64,000 nucleotides of DNA, taken from contig OX155961.1 of assembly GCA_944548615.1 (NCBI GenBank), positions 33,189,631 through 33,253,630 on the forward strand. The letters are read 5' to 3'. Origin of the DNA: Micropterix aruncella. Its lineage: Eukaryota > Arthropoda > Insecta > Lepidoptera > Micropterigidae. The notes beneath the pieces were generated by a model. The model was not told the DNA's origin, made no database searches, and worked only from the letters and a program-made list of their open reading frames with translations. Both the position numbers and the translations under genes were made by a program. This document shows, piece by piece, positions 23,390 through 34,883 of this stretch (position 1 is its first letter; each line of letters opens with the position of its first letter).

Positions 23390-23835
23390 GCCACAAGTAA
23401 ATATATTAAAAAAAAATGTAAATCACGACTGCTCTTACAGAACTGAATTACTTATTGTATTTGTAATTATTTTTTTATGTTTTTTTATGAAGTATTGTTG
23501 ATTTATATATTTATCCGTATAGATACATGTATATTTCCGGAATATACTCAATCAGACCTTTCATTTGACACTAAACACGATTTATTTAGGTTCATTTAGA
23601 TCGTAAAGTTATAGACAGTTGGACAATTGGACATTTAGACAACTACTTACTTGATATTTGGACAGTTAGGATACACTTTGCCACACGACATGTCATAACA
23701 ATTCTAACAATACCACAATTATAAATTCGTTCAAGCATTTAGAAATTATGATGGAATAAAAAAGTAAACATACTTAAATGAACCCTGAACACAATACACC
23801 CCTTTTTTGTTAAGCAGTCGTGTAAAAAGTAGACT
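23390..23835 (+). repeat. rep-A, copy 3
   Basis: The most compact copy of rep-A, about 445 bp, from AAGTAAATATATTAAAA to TTAAGCAGTCGTGTAAAAAG. It gives the likely full unit length. Confidence 0.7.
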
Positions 23836-23858
23836 AATTTTGCAACAATGTTATTTAA

Positions 23859-24000
23859 TCTAAAGTCGAAGACTATGGCGGTTGTTTGACATTATAAATA
23901 GGATAGAAACGAATTTACCGCGTGAACCGGGGAATTTACACCGAAACGTCGGGTGCTGCAAATTTCACCCGGTAAATTCGTTTCTATCCTATTGTTAATA
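23859..24000 (+). mobile_element. HPR palindromic element, copy 1
   Basis: Starts with a GTCGAAGACTATGGCGG-type head, then arms GGATAGAAACGAATTTACCG and the matching complement ending ACGAATTTACCG..CGGTAAATTCGTTTCTATCC. The middle keeps CCGAAACGTCGGGTGCT. It is flanked by TTATTTAA (23851-23858 and 24001-24008). This copy has lost much of one arm. The other copies are at 35197, 51740 and 61467. Confidence 0.7.
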
Positions 24001-24008
24001 TTATTTAA

Positions 24009-24529
24009 GTTCATATTTCCTTTTCCACTGTTACTACTTATAACTGCAACCAATAACAGTATAATTTAATACATTGGAAGAGAAAAAATATTTCATTGAT
24101 TATAATATATACCTAATATGTACAATTATGATATTGTCTCGGGGAGAGTTTTGTGTCTACCGCAAATCTGATGGCATTCGCCAAAGTTTTCGTATTTCGA
24201 CCGCTTTGGTGATTATGCTTTGGCTTTGTTCCAGCATAATGCGAGTGCAATGTCTGCAATATACTCGTATTAAAGAATTTACATAATAATGATGTGGCCA
24301 TTTAAATGTATTATTTTACGATTTATCTAGAAAATTATGGCTTTGGTTGATGATGTTTTTATTTGAATTAGTAACAATTTGATTAAGGCAACATAAAATT
24401 AAATAAATGAAATTTCCGATCCCCTATTACTTTCATAGCTTACCGAATAACAAAGAGGAAAAGTATTGTGAACGCGCATTTTTTTCGAGATAAAGAGAGA
24501 AATATTTGTTTTGAGCCACTCTGTGTAGA
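24009..24529. other. AT-rich, no feature recognised
   Basis: Nothing assigned. Confidence 0.35.
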
Positions 24530-24665
24530 TTAAGACCATTTTCAGGTGGATGTCTGTATGTGTCTGTTTGTAATCCTCCACGATAACGGCCAAACCCTTA
24601 ATTTGATTAAGCTGAAATTAAGCATGGTCATGGCAAGAGTTGGGAAGGATTCGTTTGAAGTTCGT
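24530..24665 (+). repeat. Fragment of dispersed repeat (as at 9746)
   Basis: Shares GTGTCTGTTTGTAATCCTCC and GCTGAAATTAAGCATGGTCA-like blocks with 9746-9889. Confidence 0.45.
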
Positions 24666-24699
24666 CAGGTAAACAACCATCACCACTGGGAAACGTATA

Positions 24700-24960
24700 A
24701 TATCATTTCCAGACTCCCACTTATTCGCCGGAGTGCACAGTCGATTGTCTGAGGCCGCACGATGCGTAAATCGCCCAGCACCGCCCGAAGGTCATCCCCC
24801 AGAGGATCTGGATCTGGATAAAAACAGAATATTTTCCAGGTTCGGCCCTCTGCGAGGAGGCTACCGTATGGGAGTTAAGCCGACCAAAGATACGGAACAG
24901 ATCATATGGACCAAGCTGCAAAGGAACCGTTAGCTACCAATTAGAGACGCATAAGTAATA
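24700..24960 (+). repeat. Diverged GRR-family fragment
   Basis: CGGAGTGCACAGTCGATTG, a GCCGCACGATGCG-like block and CCCGAAGGTCATCCCCCAG match the GRR 3' half. The following GGAGTTAAGCCGACC and AAGCTGCAAAGGAACCG match 37300-37370, next to a GRR copy. So the GRR family has a longer form than 0.7 kb. Confidence 0.55.
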
Positions 24961-25093
24961 CCTCCTTACTTGAATCTTACAACTTTACTCTCTTTGCCTG
25001 CCTGCGTGGTGCTGTTCTCTATATATGTCTACCAATACTTCTCACGTCCTTTTGAGCAGAGCCCTTCTCGTAGCCCTTTGCCAGAGGCAGTAT

Positions 25094-25345
25094 ACGAGGT
25101 GTAATTGAAAAGTTCCAAGACTGAGCATGAGCTTGTTATTTGAAAATTGCGGCACATACATACTATTCTGATGAATCTCCTTCAAAGTAGTTCACTTCTG
25201 ACCGAACACACGTCTATAAGAAAGTTTCCATTTCTGCAAGCATTTCTGTTTTTTCCGTAAGGTATTAAAAGCCTTCTCCGTATTTATATGGATATCTCCA
25301 ATGTAGTCGAATCTCTTCCTTTTCAGCAAAGTTCTCAATATTTAG
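25094..25345 (-). pseudogene. Mariner transposase relic with one TIR
   Basis: The plus strand starts ACGAGGTGTAATTGAAAAGT, a mariner-type terminal repeat. The minus strand reads the C terminus of a mariner transposase, including CVRSEVNYFEGD just after an FAEKEEIRLHW block. An in-frame stop and frame changes show that it is dead. The N-terminal half is missing. Confidence 0.6.
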
Positions 25346-25865
25346 AAGTAATTTTTTGTTTCTTAATAAAATTATCCATTAAAATAAATATATACATAGA
25401 TAGATAGATAGACTGATAAAATCGATTTCGACGAAGAAAAAAAAGAATGTAAATGATATTTCATTACTAGTATTTTTTATATATTTTTATTTGCAAAGCG
25501 GATTAGATTCGGATTATATCACCCTACTAGATTTTATATCTGTTCTGGGCGGATAGTATTTAAAACATAGTGACTTCACTTTTAACTTTTATTTTGTCTA
25601 ACTTTCATTTAGATTGCTCATTCATTCCTATGTACTAAAACAGATTTATTTAAATGAATAACTAACTAACCGACTGATAGTAAATACATAAATCTATAAA
25701 TAAAAAATAAATAAATTGGCCAATAAATCAAGTAAGTTCCTTATTTCCACGAATAGAACTTGGAATTTTGCTAAAATTCCTGGATTAAGAACAAGTATAT
25801 TCAGGTCGATTGAGGATTCCCTACGAGCCTATTCTCGATAGTTTCCCTGCTTCCAAAGTTATTTG
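25346..25865. other. AT-rich, no feature recognised
   Basis: Nothing assigned. Confidence 0.35.
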
Positions 25866-26147
25866 AATTTATTTGTTTGTTTCTACTCTTAATTGTAACA
25901 TGTGCAAGTTATTATTATACGACAATCTCTTACAATCAAACCTACTATGAAGTTGTTATATGTATATGCGCGTGTTTGAAATTGAATTGGAATTGAATTG
26001 AAATTGGAATTGAAATTGAAATTGGAATTGAATTGAACACGGAATTGAAATACAATTCAATTAATTTTATCCCTACAGAAGATGGTGACTACGGTAATCG
26101 AACCCGGAATCTTACCATTTAAGATCAGGCGACCTAATCACAGTAAA
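25866..26147 (-). mobile_element. tRNA-headed SINE, degraded copy
   Basis: On the minus strand the B box GGTTCGATTAC (complement 26094-26104) follows GATTAGGTCGCCTGATCTTA, a decayed A-box region of the same SINE seen at 62677-62911. The tail is a CAAA-type repeat at about 25870-25880. An AATTG-type microsatellite (25977-26060) has expanded inside the body. Confidence 0.65.
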
Positions 26148-26826
26148 TATATACCTAAAGTATTATATAAAATAGGCCCATTTGATGATATAAATACCTA
26201 CTCTCCATTGGATAATAGGTATTTATTTGACATTTATTTGGCTTCTATAATGATCAAATAATCGAATGAATTAACTAGTTCAAAAATAAAACTAGGTAAA
26301 AACATTAACTTTTTAGGTCCTTATTCTTCGTTATTATAAATTTAATTATTTTTAATTGCACATCAAAAAACTTATCACTGATTAATTATCGATTAAATAA
26401 CAGTATATATTTACTGTGGACAAATGCAAAACGTAACCGACAGCATCGCGACTGACAGCATTGCGACAATCGCTTAGTTAGATTATTGTTGAAGCGTGCG
26501 TCTGTGTGAGTCCGTTCGTTTTAAACGTTTGTACGTAGCTTCCATACTGCTTTAGCTATATATCTATTTACTGTGACCTAACTACTATGCCCTTCAATGT
26601 TCAGTTCGGATTACGATTTCCTCAGAGAGTTTTATCGATAGTCTGTCTGCTTACACATTTCTTTGAAATTCACTTGGCCTCTCAATCATACCAGCCTAAC
26701 TCTCTTTATTTGTAACATATAATATAGTACTGTTGCCAGTGTGCGGCTTACCTCACTTGCTGCAATACATCGATAGTTAAGAAGTACTTCACAATCTTTT
26801 ATTTCTCCCCATCCATTGAAATATTA
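26148..26826. other. AT-rich, no feature recognised
   Basis: It contains GACAGCATCGCGACTGACAG and other mixed-GC pieces but no readable gene. Confidence 0.35.
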
Positions 26827-27257
26827 ATGGATGTAGACAATGGCTCCCTTGTAAAAAGTGCGCCAAAGAGAAACTTGGCGATGATACAGAATGGCGACAT
26901 GATTGTATTGGTAATGGAGTATAAAGGTGGCAGGGCGGATGGCAGGGGAAGTCCCTCTCCATTTCAGAGTAATTCTCGCCTACCCTCCCCCATTATAACG
27001 CGCTGGAAATTACAAAAAGGGGCCGCGTCGCCATTGACACATCTGGCGGTACATTCTGCACGCATCCGCGGGGACCAAACCCTCTGCATCCCCCTCAGCG
27101 GCATTCTGAAAAGCCACTCACCTTGTTGAGGGCAACACAATGCGCCGTTGTTTGAGCCTTTGCGAGTGCCGAGCCATTTCGTGCAAGAAAAATAATACGA
27201 TTTTTGCATTTTGCTTACCCGGCGCACCAGCGACGAGGAGGGATTTTTTTTCGACAT
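26827..27257. other. GC-richer unique segment
   Basis: Open frames exist on both strands (26827-27129 plus, 26964-27257 minus) but overlap and lack motifs. On the minus strand CAACAAG|GTGAGT (about 27117-27129) is a strong splice-donor match within the open frame, so an exon on that strand is conceivable. Confidence 0.25.
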
Positions 27258-27443
27258 ATTTTTTTTAATTAATTTATTTTTTATTTATTAATTTACAATA
27301 ACTTCATATAATATATCGTATAAACACCATTTACATAATATGGTTGAGTTGGGAGAGATTGAGCACATCCTATGGTGAAAATGTTTATCCGCATTCCTAA
27401 CTAGGTCAGAGACCCGTATCTAGGGATGCTGATTTTTGTTTAA

Positions 27444-27750
27444 CCCTTGGAGTAAATGGGTATTTTCATGGATGCATCTGTCTCTTTTGCAGGATTTTCG
27501 GCGACATCGACCTTAAAGTACTATAACTACGAAACTACTACACCAATCATAAAAAGAACAACTGCACAATGATTGCATTGAAATTTCGAATATAGAATAT
27601 TGAAATATCATTTTGTAAAACAATTAGATAATTATGAATAAATATGAGAACGTCAAAGAAGTGAAAAAAACGCGGAACCAGATCTGGTCGTATCATACTC
27701 AACGGATAATTGTTTCAGAACCAGATTTGGTCGTATCATACTTGTATCGA
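27444..27750 (-). mobile_element. piggyBac-like MITE family 2, second copy
   Basis: TTAA at 27440-27443, then CCCTTGGAGTAAATGGG. The interior (GATGCATCTGTCTCTTTTGC, TCGGCGACATCGAC) is the reverse complement of 13080-13374. The far end has the duplicated CCAGATTTGGTCGTATCATA subterminal block. The distal TTAA is lost. Confidence 0.6.
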
Positions 27751-27834
27751 CGAGCTGACTCTTTTGATATTATGAACTTAAGTTGCATTGCATAATACAT
27801 AAGAATATATACATACGAATACATACACACATAC

Positions 27835-28011
<177 letters not shown>

Positions 28012-28087
28012 CCTACACATATATATACATAGCAAATAATACACGAGATTTGATATTAGTTAGTAATATATAATTTAATAAAACAAC

Positions 28088-28619
28088 TTAAATTATTAGC
28101 GAGAGCAATTGAGACTCCGCATACATTGGACCCCTTTCAAGCAGGTACTTCTTTATAAGTATTTTGAATGAATTTAAGTTGTTTGCATTCTTATAACTCT
28201 CCTTTAAATTATTGTAAAATCTCGGCGCAAGGAAGTAAAAATGCCTTTGGGCAAATGAGGACTTTACAATCGGAATATTATAATTCGACCCAGTAGCTTG
28301 CCTTGTGTTTTTAGTTTGTTGGCTTCTTGTCTGCTGATCCTTGATTCTGTGAAACTCAATTAGTAATTGTTTTATGAATAATTGCCTCACATCAAGTACT
28401 CCATATTCTGTAAAGAGTTTCGCTGAGGGGTATCTAGGGGTTTTTTTATTGATGACCTTTAGAATCAGCTTCTGCGCATTGATCAAAGGAAGGAGAACTT
28501 GTGTGATGCAACCACCCCATGCGATTGTGCCATAGGACCACAGGCTTTGGCACAACGCCATATAGACGGAAATATCTCTTTTGAGCTCCCTGAGACGATG
28601 AAGAACATTTCGAGATTTG
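28088..28619 (-). pseudogene. LINE RT C terminus, family L-b
   Basis: The frame is open on the minus strand from 28619 to a stop at 28088 (about 177 codons). It reads NVLHRLRELKRDISVYMALC, QSLWSYGTIAWGGC, NAQKLILKVINKKTPRYPS, LDVRQLFIKQ, SSFAQRHFYFLAPRFYNNLK and FKILIKKYLLERG. It is the best-preserved local copy of this family and shows the sequence into which the full-length element at 42256-47150 inserted. It lacks the RT catalytic core. Confidence 0.75.
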
Positions 28620-28839
28620 AGTCTGTCTGTGTGTGTGTATTCCTCCGCTATTGTTCTGGAGAATGACAGAAAATTCGATGAGAATTATTATCCTTTAGAA
28701 AAGGGCTGTTCGCAGTCTATAGTCTGCAGAGCTTCTCCAAGATCTTCTTGTAAGCCGATTTTTACCGAGTCGGTTATCATGACGATGTACTCTTGCTACA
28801 TCTACCAAAAATATTATGTTCGCTCGTAAACAAATATCG

Positions 28840-29110
28840 GAGGTCCCAGCGAAAAGTCATCCATCAACTCAATACCAGAAAAAAATGACTTATATCTTAA
28901 TCGGCACCGGCTTAGCAAGGTGTGCAACAGTTTCATTCACCAAAGCCTCAGTTATTATAATAAGGTCCCAGCGCATATCAGAAGTCTTGGAGAGAACCAA
29001 TTAAAAAAAATAGCTTAGTCAAAAATCCTGTATACGACTTAAGAGATTTGGATAATGCTGAATCCATATTCCAAAGGTATCACAAAATAAAAAAAAACTA
29101 AATTCCTGAT
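28840..29110 (+). pseudogene. CR1-lineage LINE C-terminal relic
   Basis: Reads LYLNRHRLSKVCNSF, then IHQSLSYYNKVPAHIRSLGE and NQLKKIA, then a stop. Upstream, HQLNTRK is joined to it by a one-base frameshift in an A run. This is the usual end of a non-LTR RT protein, which carries a (Y/F)YNK(L/V)P motif. Confidence 0.6.
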
Positions 29111-29643
29111 AGTTGACATTTGCCAAAAAGTGCGTAATATTTATTTTTATCAACGAAGGCTATATTTTAGATTTGATAATTAATTTTATAATGTTACGAT
29201 TATCTATTTTCATGACTACCATATTATTATTTTGATAATTATGGTTAAAGACATTTTGTTCTTTATTTAACAAGAAATTTTTATTACTACATTATTTTAT
29301 ATTTGACAGGAATATATCAAACTGGTTATAAAATATTAAATTAATTTTGATAGTCACAACTATCACGATAGTTAATTTTCCTTTATCACTAAGAATGATG
29401 AATGGACGCAAAGACGCACCCAAATGTAGGAATGCCTACCTACTGGAGTGGAATAAATTGTATTGTATTATATTATATTGTATTGTATTGATAGCTCCGA
29501 AACGCTTAACCACTGGAATGCCTATACCACAGATAGTTGGTTTTTCTCTTGTTATGATTAGCAGGCGATCGATCGCCGTATTTAAGCAATTGTGCAATTT
29601 ATATGCTGTAAAAGTCGCCTTCATTGAATAAGCCATCGTTATA
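29111..29643. other. AT-rich, no feature recognised
   Basis: A pentamer-like TATTGTATTA run lies at 29460-29490. Nothing else assigned. Confidence 0.35.
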
Positions 29644-29676
29644 CAGGGTGTGATTACATCAAGGGCATCTTTTGTA

Positions 29677-29940
29677 GCGGGTGAATCAGTACGACGAAGT
29701 AAGCAACTTTAGATATTTTGAGCTATGAGCACGATGCGCTATCTAGCGGTATGTAAAATATTACTAATATTGTTTATTTGCGATATAATACCTACCGCTA
29801 GATGGCGCAGCGTACTCAACGCTTCTCAAACTTTTCATCAATACATAAAATTTACAAATTTAATAAAAAAACGTGTTTTTTTTGTTTCTTTAATTTTTAA
29901 AAATCAAAATTTGCTCACTTCGTCGTACTGATTCACCCAT
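29677..29940. mobile_element. 264-bp MITE, long TIRs, nested
   Basis: TIRs GGGTGAATCAGTACGACGAA (29679 onward) and their complement ending at 29938 match over about 28 bp with one mismatch. TA dinucleotides flank at 29675-29676 and 29941-29942. A second, inner inverted pair (GCGCTATCTAGCGGTA and TACCGCTAGATGGCGC) makes most of the element self-complementary. Confidence 0.75.
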
Positions 29941-30394
29941 TACGATAAATCCCCTAAACCCTCTAACTGGCAAGATCCTAAAAAATATCCAATTTATTTG
30001 GGTTTTTTTTCTGATTAATAATTTGCCAAGACACCCGAGAAAGTCATCAGAATATAATTATCTCTTTCTGTAGAAAATAGCCAGGTAGAAAAACGTAAAC
30101 GTGCCCTTGGGGAACCTTTTCCGGTTTAGGTCAAAAATAGAAGAGAAAATGAATTTTATTGTTTTAATGGTTTTTATTAGACAAAGAAGCATAAAGGCAT
30201 TTAATGAAAAAAATAAACGGAAACGAGTAGATGCACATTATTTGATTATGATAACAATAGTAAAAACTTTTGTTTTCAGATTTTGGCACATTGGGTTTTT
30301 GACACGTTTTGGATAAAGCAATCGCTTGTTTCACCTGCCTGTATATTGCGAATGCAGTTCCTAATGATGTAGTCTGAAGTTATTTCAACCGGCA

Positions 30395-31030
30395 GGTAAT
30401 TTGGGTTGCTTTCGTACAAGTGAAAACAAATACATTCAGATGGTAGAGCGTATTCAAAGAAAGTTTTTAAGATATATTTATTACAGAAAATACAATATTT
30501 ATCCATACTTATTTCCGTCCGATTTTGTGCTAGGAATGGTAGGATACAACAGTCTTGAAACTCGTCGATATATTTCACTAATTATATTTGCATATAAACT
30601 AATTCAAGGAATGATTTATTTGCCAGAGATACTATGTAAGTTTGAATTGTACGTACCGGTAAATTACACAGCGAGGAGATCTAATATATTGTTTAATGTG
30701 CCGTACCACCGTACAAATATTTTTGTAGACAGGCCAGTGGGAAGGGTTATAGCTCTTCTTAATTCCTTACCCACCGAAATAGATATCTTTTGTACATCCC
30801 TTTGGCAGCTAAAAAGGCAACTCCCTGCTATCTCATGTTTATCATAATCTGTCTTTTATTTACTTTTATATTTTTATGTTTTTTTTTTGTTCAATGTTAG
30901 CATTAATTTAGTTATGTAAGTCATTTATTTTTAGACTTACACTCTATAGATTTAATATTAAAGGGCGAATTGGATTCATCTGTAATGCCCTTGAATACTA
31001 TTTAAAACTAATAAATAAATAAATAAATCA
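30395..31030 (+). mobile_element. LINE 3' fragment with AAAT tail
   Basis: 30401-30847 is open for 148 codons: YIQMVERIQRKFLRYIYYRK, LETRRYISLIIFAYKLIQGM, YTARRSNILFNVPYHRTNIF and GRVIALLNSLP, typical of R1/Jockey-type RT C termini. The 3' UTR runs to a TAATAAATAAATAAATAAAT tail at about 31008-31028. It is 5'-truncated and nested in the TIR element. Confidence 0.7.
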
Positions 31031-32123
31031 TCAATGCTAGAATCACCATCTGAAGCATCCATTTCAACAGAGTTCTTATGTTTGGTCTTTGTCATTAGCG
31101 ATAAATACAACTTTTTCTTTCGCCAATTGTTGTTGTCTGCCATTTAAATATGTAAAATAGACACAAAATTGAAGAAACGTTGTGAAACAAAGCAACATAA
31201 CTCTTTACATAAATATGCAAGGAACCCTGAGATACCCTTTACATTTTCGTTTTTTATACACACTTTAGTATTTTTTTAAATCAGTCCAATTTATATTTAA
31301 AAAAATTTACCATCTAAAAGAATCTATAAAAACAAGCCAACACACTAAGTCAATTCAATTAAAATCTAAAATTACACAACATTTACTTCAACTTGGTAGA
31401 AATGAGGTGGAAAAGGCAATAAGTCATATTTTAAAGTAAAGGTCTGCTTTATTATTATTGTCATACATTGCACTAAACTTTATATTTTAATGCTATTTAT
31501 TTATTTGTTCTACAAACTTCATATTACGACATTTTATATTAATATTTTTTTCCATGACCATGTTATATCAATATTTTAAATATAACTATAAGTCTTAGTT
31601 TAATTTGAATTCGCTTATCAATTTTATATTTTATCATATTTTGTATTTTCATTTCAATATTATGTGCACATAAATAAATCTTTGCCATACATAGAGTTTT
31701 CCTTGGTACGGGCTATCTCCTAGTTAGGCAGATTCTGCAACTAATGCAATTGTAAATTTATGTTTTTAAATGAATAAAATTATTATTATTATATTGAAAC
31801 TAGGAGTTATTATCTACTTAATAAAAATAAAATCACTCAAATCGGCTCTTTCTAAGTATTGAAATTTCTCATTGGCGAAATATGTTAAGAGGAACAACAA
31901 TTATTCTGCTTTCACTTCGAGCTGTCGCACAAAACTAATGACAGAAACGAAACGATATATTATAGTGCGTTCAGACTGCGTTTGAACGTCACTAGAAGCA
32001 ATAGTGTAGGATTCCCAAGAAGTTTGTCGCTACAAAAAAAATATCTATGGCTCAGATGAGTAAAAAATAATGGAACCCTCAGATACCTCTTACCGGATAG
32101 AGGGTTAACGTAATCACGCCCTG
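31031..32123. other. Right half of the TIR element
   Basis: AT-rich. It contains a LINE-type 3' end with CCTTGGTACGGGC, CCTAGTTAGGCAG and an AATAAAATTATTATTATTA tail (31690-31795). GGAACCCTCAGATACCTCTT near the right end resembles sequence at 31205. Confidence 0.4.
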
Positions 32124-32134
32124 TATGTTAGTAT

Positions 32135-32222
32135 GCGTGCACTAACACCCCCTACAGGCCAATTGTCGAGGGTTGAAAACACGCCGTCGTGAGTTTCATT
32201 CCAATGGCTGGCATTTTTAGGG
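32135..32222 (+). mobile_element. TTAA MITE family 4 fragment
   Basis: GCGTGCACTAACACCCCCTA, GTCGAGGGTTGAAAACA and CCGTCGTGAGTTTCATTCC match 10817-10909 on the other strand. Ends AGGGTTTAA. Confidence 0.5.
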
Positions 32223-32225
32223 TTT

Positions 32226-32834
32226 AATCCAATTTAGCTGAAGTTTGGTCTGTAGGCACCGTTTGGTCATGCCAAGAGTTGAAAAGGTTGTTGTGGTAGT
32301 GTGTAGTCGTGGTTACAAACGGTCCACAGGGGGGGGGGCACACTAATCATATATAATCCTTGAAATATTGGACTTAGAGACTTGAAATTTGGTACATTTG
32401 TTGGGCGGAAATGACATTATATTTTTGAATTGAATCGAACGTGTTTAATGCGATGCATTCTCACTATCCGCGCTCGTCGCCGTATCCCTTTCAATCAGGT
32501 CAATCTCCTTCTCGAAAGGACATCAACCTATTCCAAATGTAACTCGCACGCATACGAAAAATAAAATACCTCAACTCATACATACTCTTCCCACAATACT
32601 CACAGCGCAGCGTCCGCTCTATCTCTAAATATATTGAATGAGTGAGGAAGATGAGAAAAAAGCAGCGTGGAAAAAATAACGGGTGACCCGAAATGAGAAT
32701 GGCCGGGCACGTCAGCGAGTAATATGTCAACGGGTGGCGTGTAACAAGTAGGGGGACCATTTGACGGGGCTCGCTATCAGCCTACCCGCTAGCGATCTAG
32801 GAAAAAGTAAGATATGCCTGTTCGGTCTTACCGG
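32226..32834. other. Dispersed-repeat piece and unique DNA
   Basis: 32226-32330 matches the 9746 repeat (AGCTGAAGTTTGGTCTG, TTTGGTCATGCCAAGAG) and ends in a run of ten G. 32455-32800 is GC-richer with an 86-codon minus frame (32500-32760) that has no family I can name. Confidence 0.35.
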
Positions 32835-33490
32835 GGGTTAATGGGCCCTTGCTGAGTTGGCCACGAAGACCCATTCTGTTCAGGGTTGGTCATACTCACG
32901 GGTCAACACCTATCCGACGGCCTCCAGGCATGAAGTGCGAGCCTGGGTAGGACTCTGGCCCTATAGTTAGTTTCCCCTGGGAATCAACCTTCTGGCGCTC
33001 CTGGACGGTCTGCGCACCGTCCGGTAAGCCAATCGATTGCGCACTCTGACTAACAGTGGGGGGATACTGGAAGCAGTACTGCTTCCTATAGAGCGGGAGG
33101 TGGTTGCGGACCTTACGGCGACTGCTCTTGAAACGACCATCAGCTACCCGATCCTGGGTGAACAGCCGGGCAAAGGATGCCGTGGTCCGCGATAGATTCG
33201 GTGTACACCGTTTCACCGCTTCGTAAGGGAGAGGACCGCGCAAGCGACCTCGAACTCGTAACCAATTGAGAGACTGGAGTAATCTGGTCACAATCGGAAG
33301 TAAGGGCGTGAGTGTAAGCCCGCTGGGTAACACTCCTAGCTATCTCGCGGTTAAGGCGTTGGCCTCTTGCGGGTTTGTGGCGGAGCTAGACGGTGGACTG
33401 TTTTTGTCCTAAGTCTTCTGCATTTACTCCAGAGAGATAGAACGACTAATCGTTAAAACTTCCTGAGGTGACGGGCTCGCCCGCTGTAGC
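32835..33490 (-). repeat. GRR, copy a
   Basis: Read on the minus strand it begins with the GRR head hairpin ACGGGC-GA-GCCCGT region (33470-33485 here) and ends GGGCCCATTAACCCC. It contains all consensus blocks: GGTCGCTTGCGCGGTCCTCT, TACGAAGCGGTGAAACGG, AGCAGTCGCCGTAAGG, CCTATAGAGCGGG (complement) and ACGGTGCGCAGACCG. A minus-strand frame of 145 codons is open across it but is not shared intact by the other copies. Confidence 0.75.
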
Positions 33491-33559
33491 GTTATCTTTT
33501 TGTAGCGTTAACAGTTTGATATGTAGTTAGTGATGTCGCTGGTAGAGTTATCTTTTAAT

Positions 33560-34284
33560 TGCATATTATCCTTTTAATAATATTATTTAGTTATTTATTT
33601 TATTCTTGTTCAAAGAAAAGTAGTTACCGAAGAGTTACATAGTTACAATGTTACAATGGTAAAGAATTTATACATTGTAAAGAACAACTTAAAATTGACG
33701 CAGCTTACGTAACAAATTGCGCTATGCACATCTAACAAGACTTCCCAGGCCTGTATCTAGATGCACATGATGAAGATGCTGTAAAAAGATAAATAATAGT
33801 ATTAAAATAATATACCTATTTCAAAAAAAAGAAGAGAGACAAGGAAGGAAACTAATAAGGGTAACCCTCCACCGTTTTATATTAAAAAAATACAAAATAT
33901 TTTTTAATATATATAATAAAATTAACCATACATTATATGATATAATAAATACAATACATAAATAGTTTAAAAAATCCCATATATGTATACTCTATTTTTC
34001 TCTCCTCATACTATATTTCGTAGCAGTTAATTTTCTAAACGCAGGTATACACATTCTATTAACCATCTGTTTATTTTAAATTTAAAATTATCAATGTGGG
34101 TATTTTTTTCAAATTGTCGTCGACGCTGTTAAAAAATTTTGGCCCCATAAAATACATTTGCCTTTGTGCAAAGGTAGTTTTTACTAAGGGGATCAGGTAG
34201 TTAGTAGATGCCGCCGCTCTTGTCGCAAGAGCTTGCTGACCTTTTTCCCAATTCTGTGGGTGCAATGAATGCTGTAATGAATAA
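33560..34284 (-). mobile_element. LINE 3' fragment, family L-b
   Basis: 34071-34265 on the minus strand reads ALATRAAASTNYLIPLVKTT, FAQRQMYFMGPKFFNSVDDN, the same block as in 28088-28619. A 3' UTR with GCATCTAGATACAGGCC and an AT-rich tail runs down to about 33560. Its upstream side is cut by a Helitron. Confidence 0.65.
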
Positions 34285-34822
34285 TCTATACTAATATTAT
34301 AATCTATAATAATAAAGAGGTAAAGTTTGTGACGTTGTAGTAAGTAATCTCTGGATCTACTAAACTGATTTTGAAAATTCTTTTACCAATAGAAAGCCAC
34401 GTTATTTGTGAGTGTCATAGGCTATATATTAATCCAAAAAATTAAAAGACTTTTTCGTGGTAGTCGCATTTCCAAAGTAAGTCGGAAAAAACGGTCGAAC
34501 GAAAACGTTTTTAACGAACGCTGCCTTAACTTTAAAACAAAAGACTTTTCCCTTTTACTGCATATAATTTCACTTTAACTGCATAAATAGTTAAAGAGAT
34601 AAGACACTCACAAATAAGACACTCACAAGAAGACACTCACAAATAACGGTAATATAGTCAAATTGGCATGCAAACACATACATATATATGCAGTAAAAAT
34701 ATAACCCTCCATTTGGCAGTCAGGAAATAAATCATAGCACTCAGTACTAACCAAACCACACTCATAATTTCATCACAAGTAAAAAGTTTTACCGCCCAAC
34801 GAAGTGGGCACGGGTCAGCTAG
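34285..34822 (+). mobile_element. Non-autonomous Helitron, copy 4
   Basis: Starts TCTATACTAATATTATAATC, ends GGGTCAGCTAG|T, with the GCCCAACGAAGTGGGC hairpin. 538 bp, so shorter than the other copies and internally deleted. Confidence 0.85.
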
Positions 34823-34883
34823 TGATTAATATATTGATAAATGTGCGCACAACTCCCAATTCACAATGTAAAACAAACATAAT

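Larger units (their letters stand above)
29644..32123. mobile_element. 2.5-kb TIR element with TA duplication
   Basis: The ends are CAGGGTGTGATTAC (29644) and the complement of CAGGGCGTGATTAC (ending 32123), 13 of 14 identical, each flanked outside by TA. TA targets and CAGGG-type ends fit Tc1/mariner-like elements. No transposase is readable inside. The element has collected a MITE (29677-29940), a LINE (30395-31030) and another LINE 3' end (31690-31795). Confidence 0.55.
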
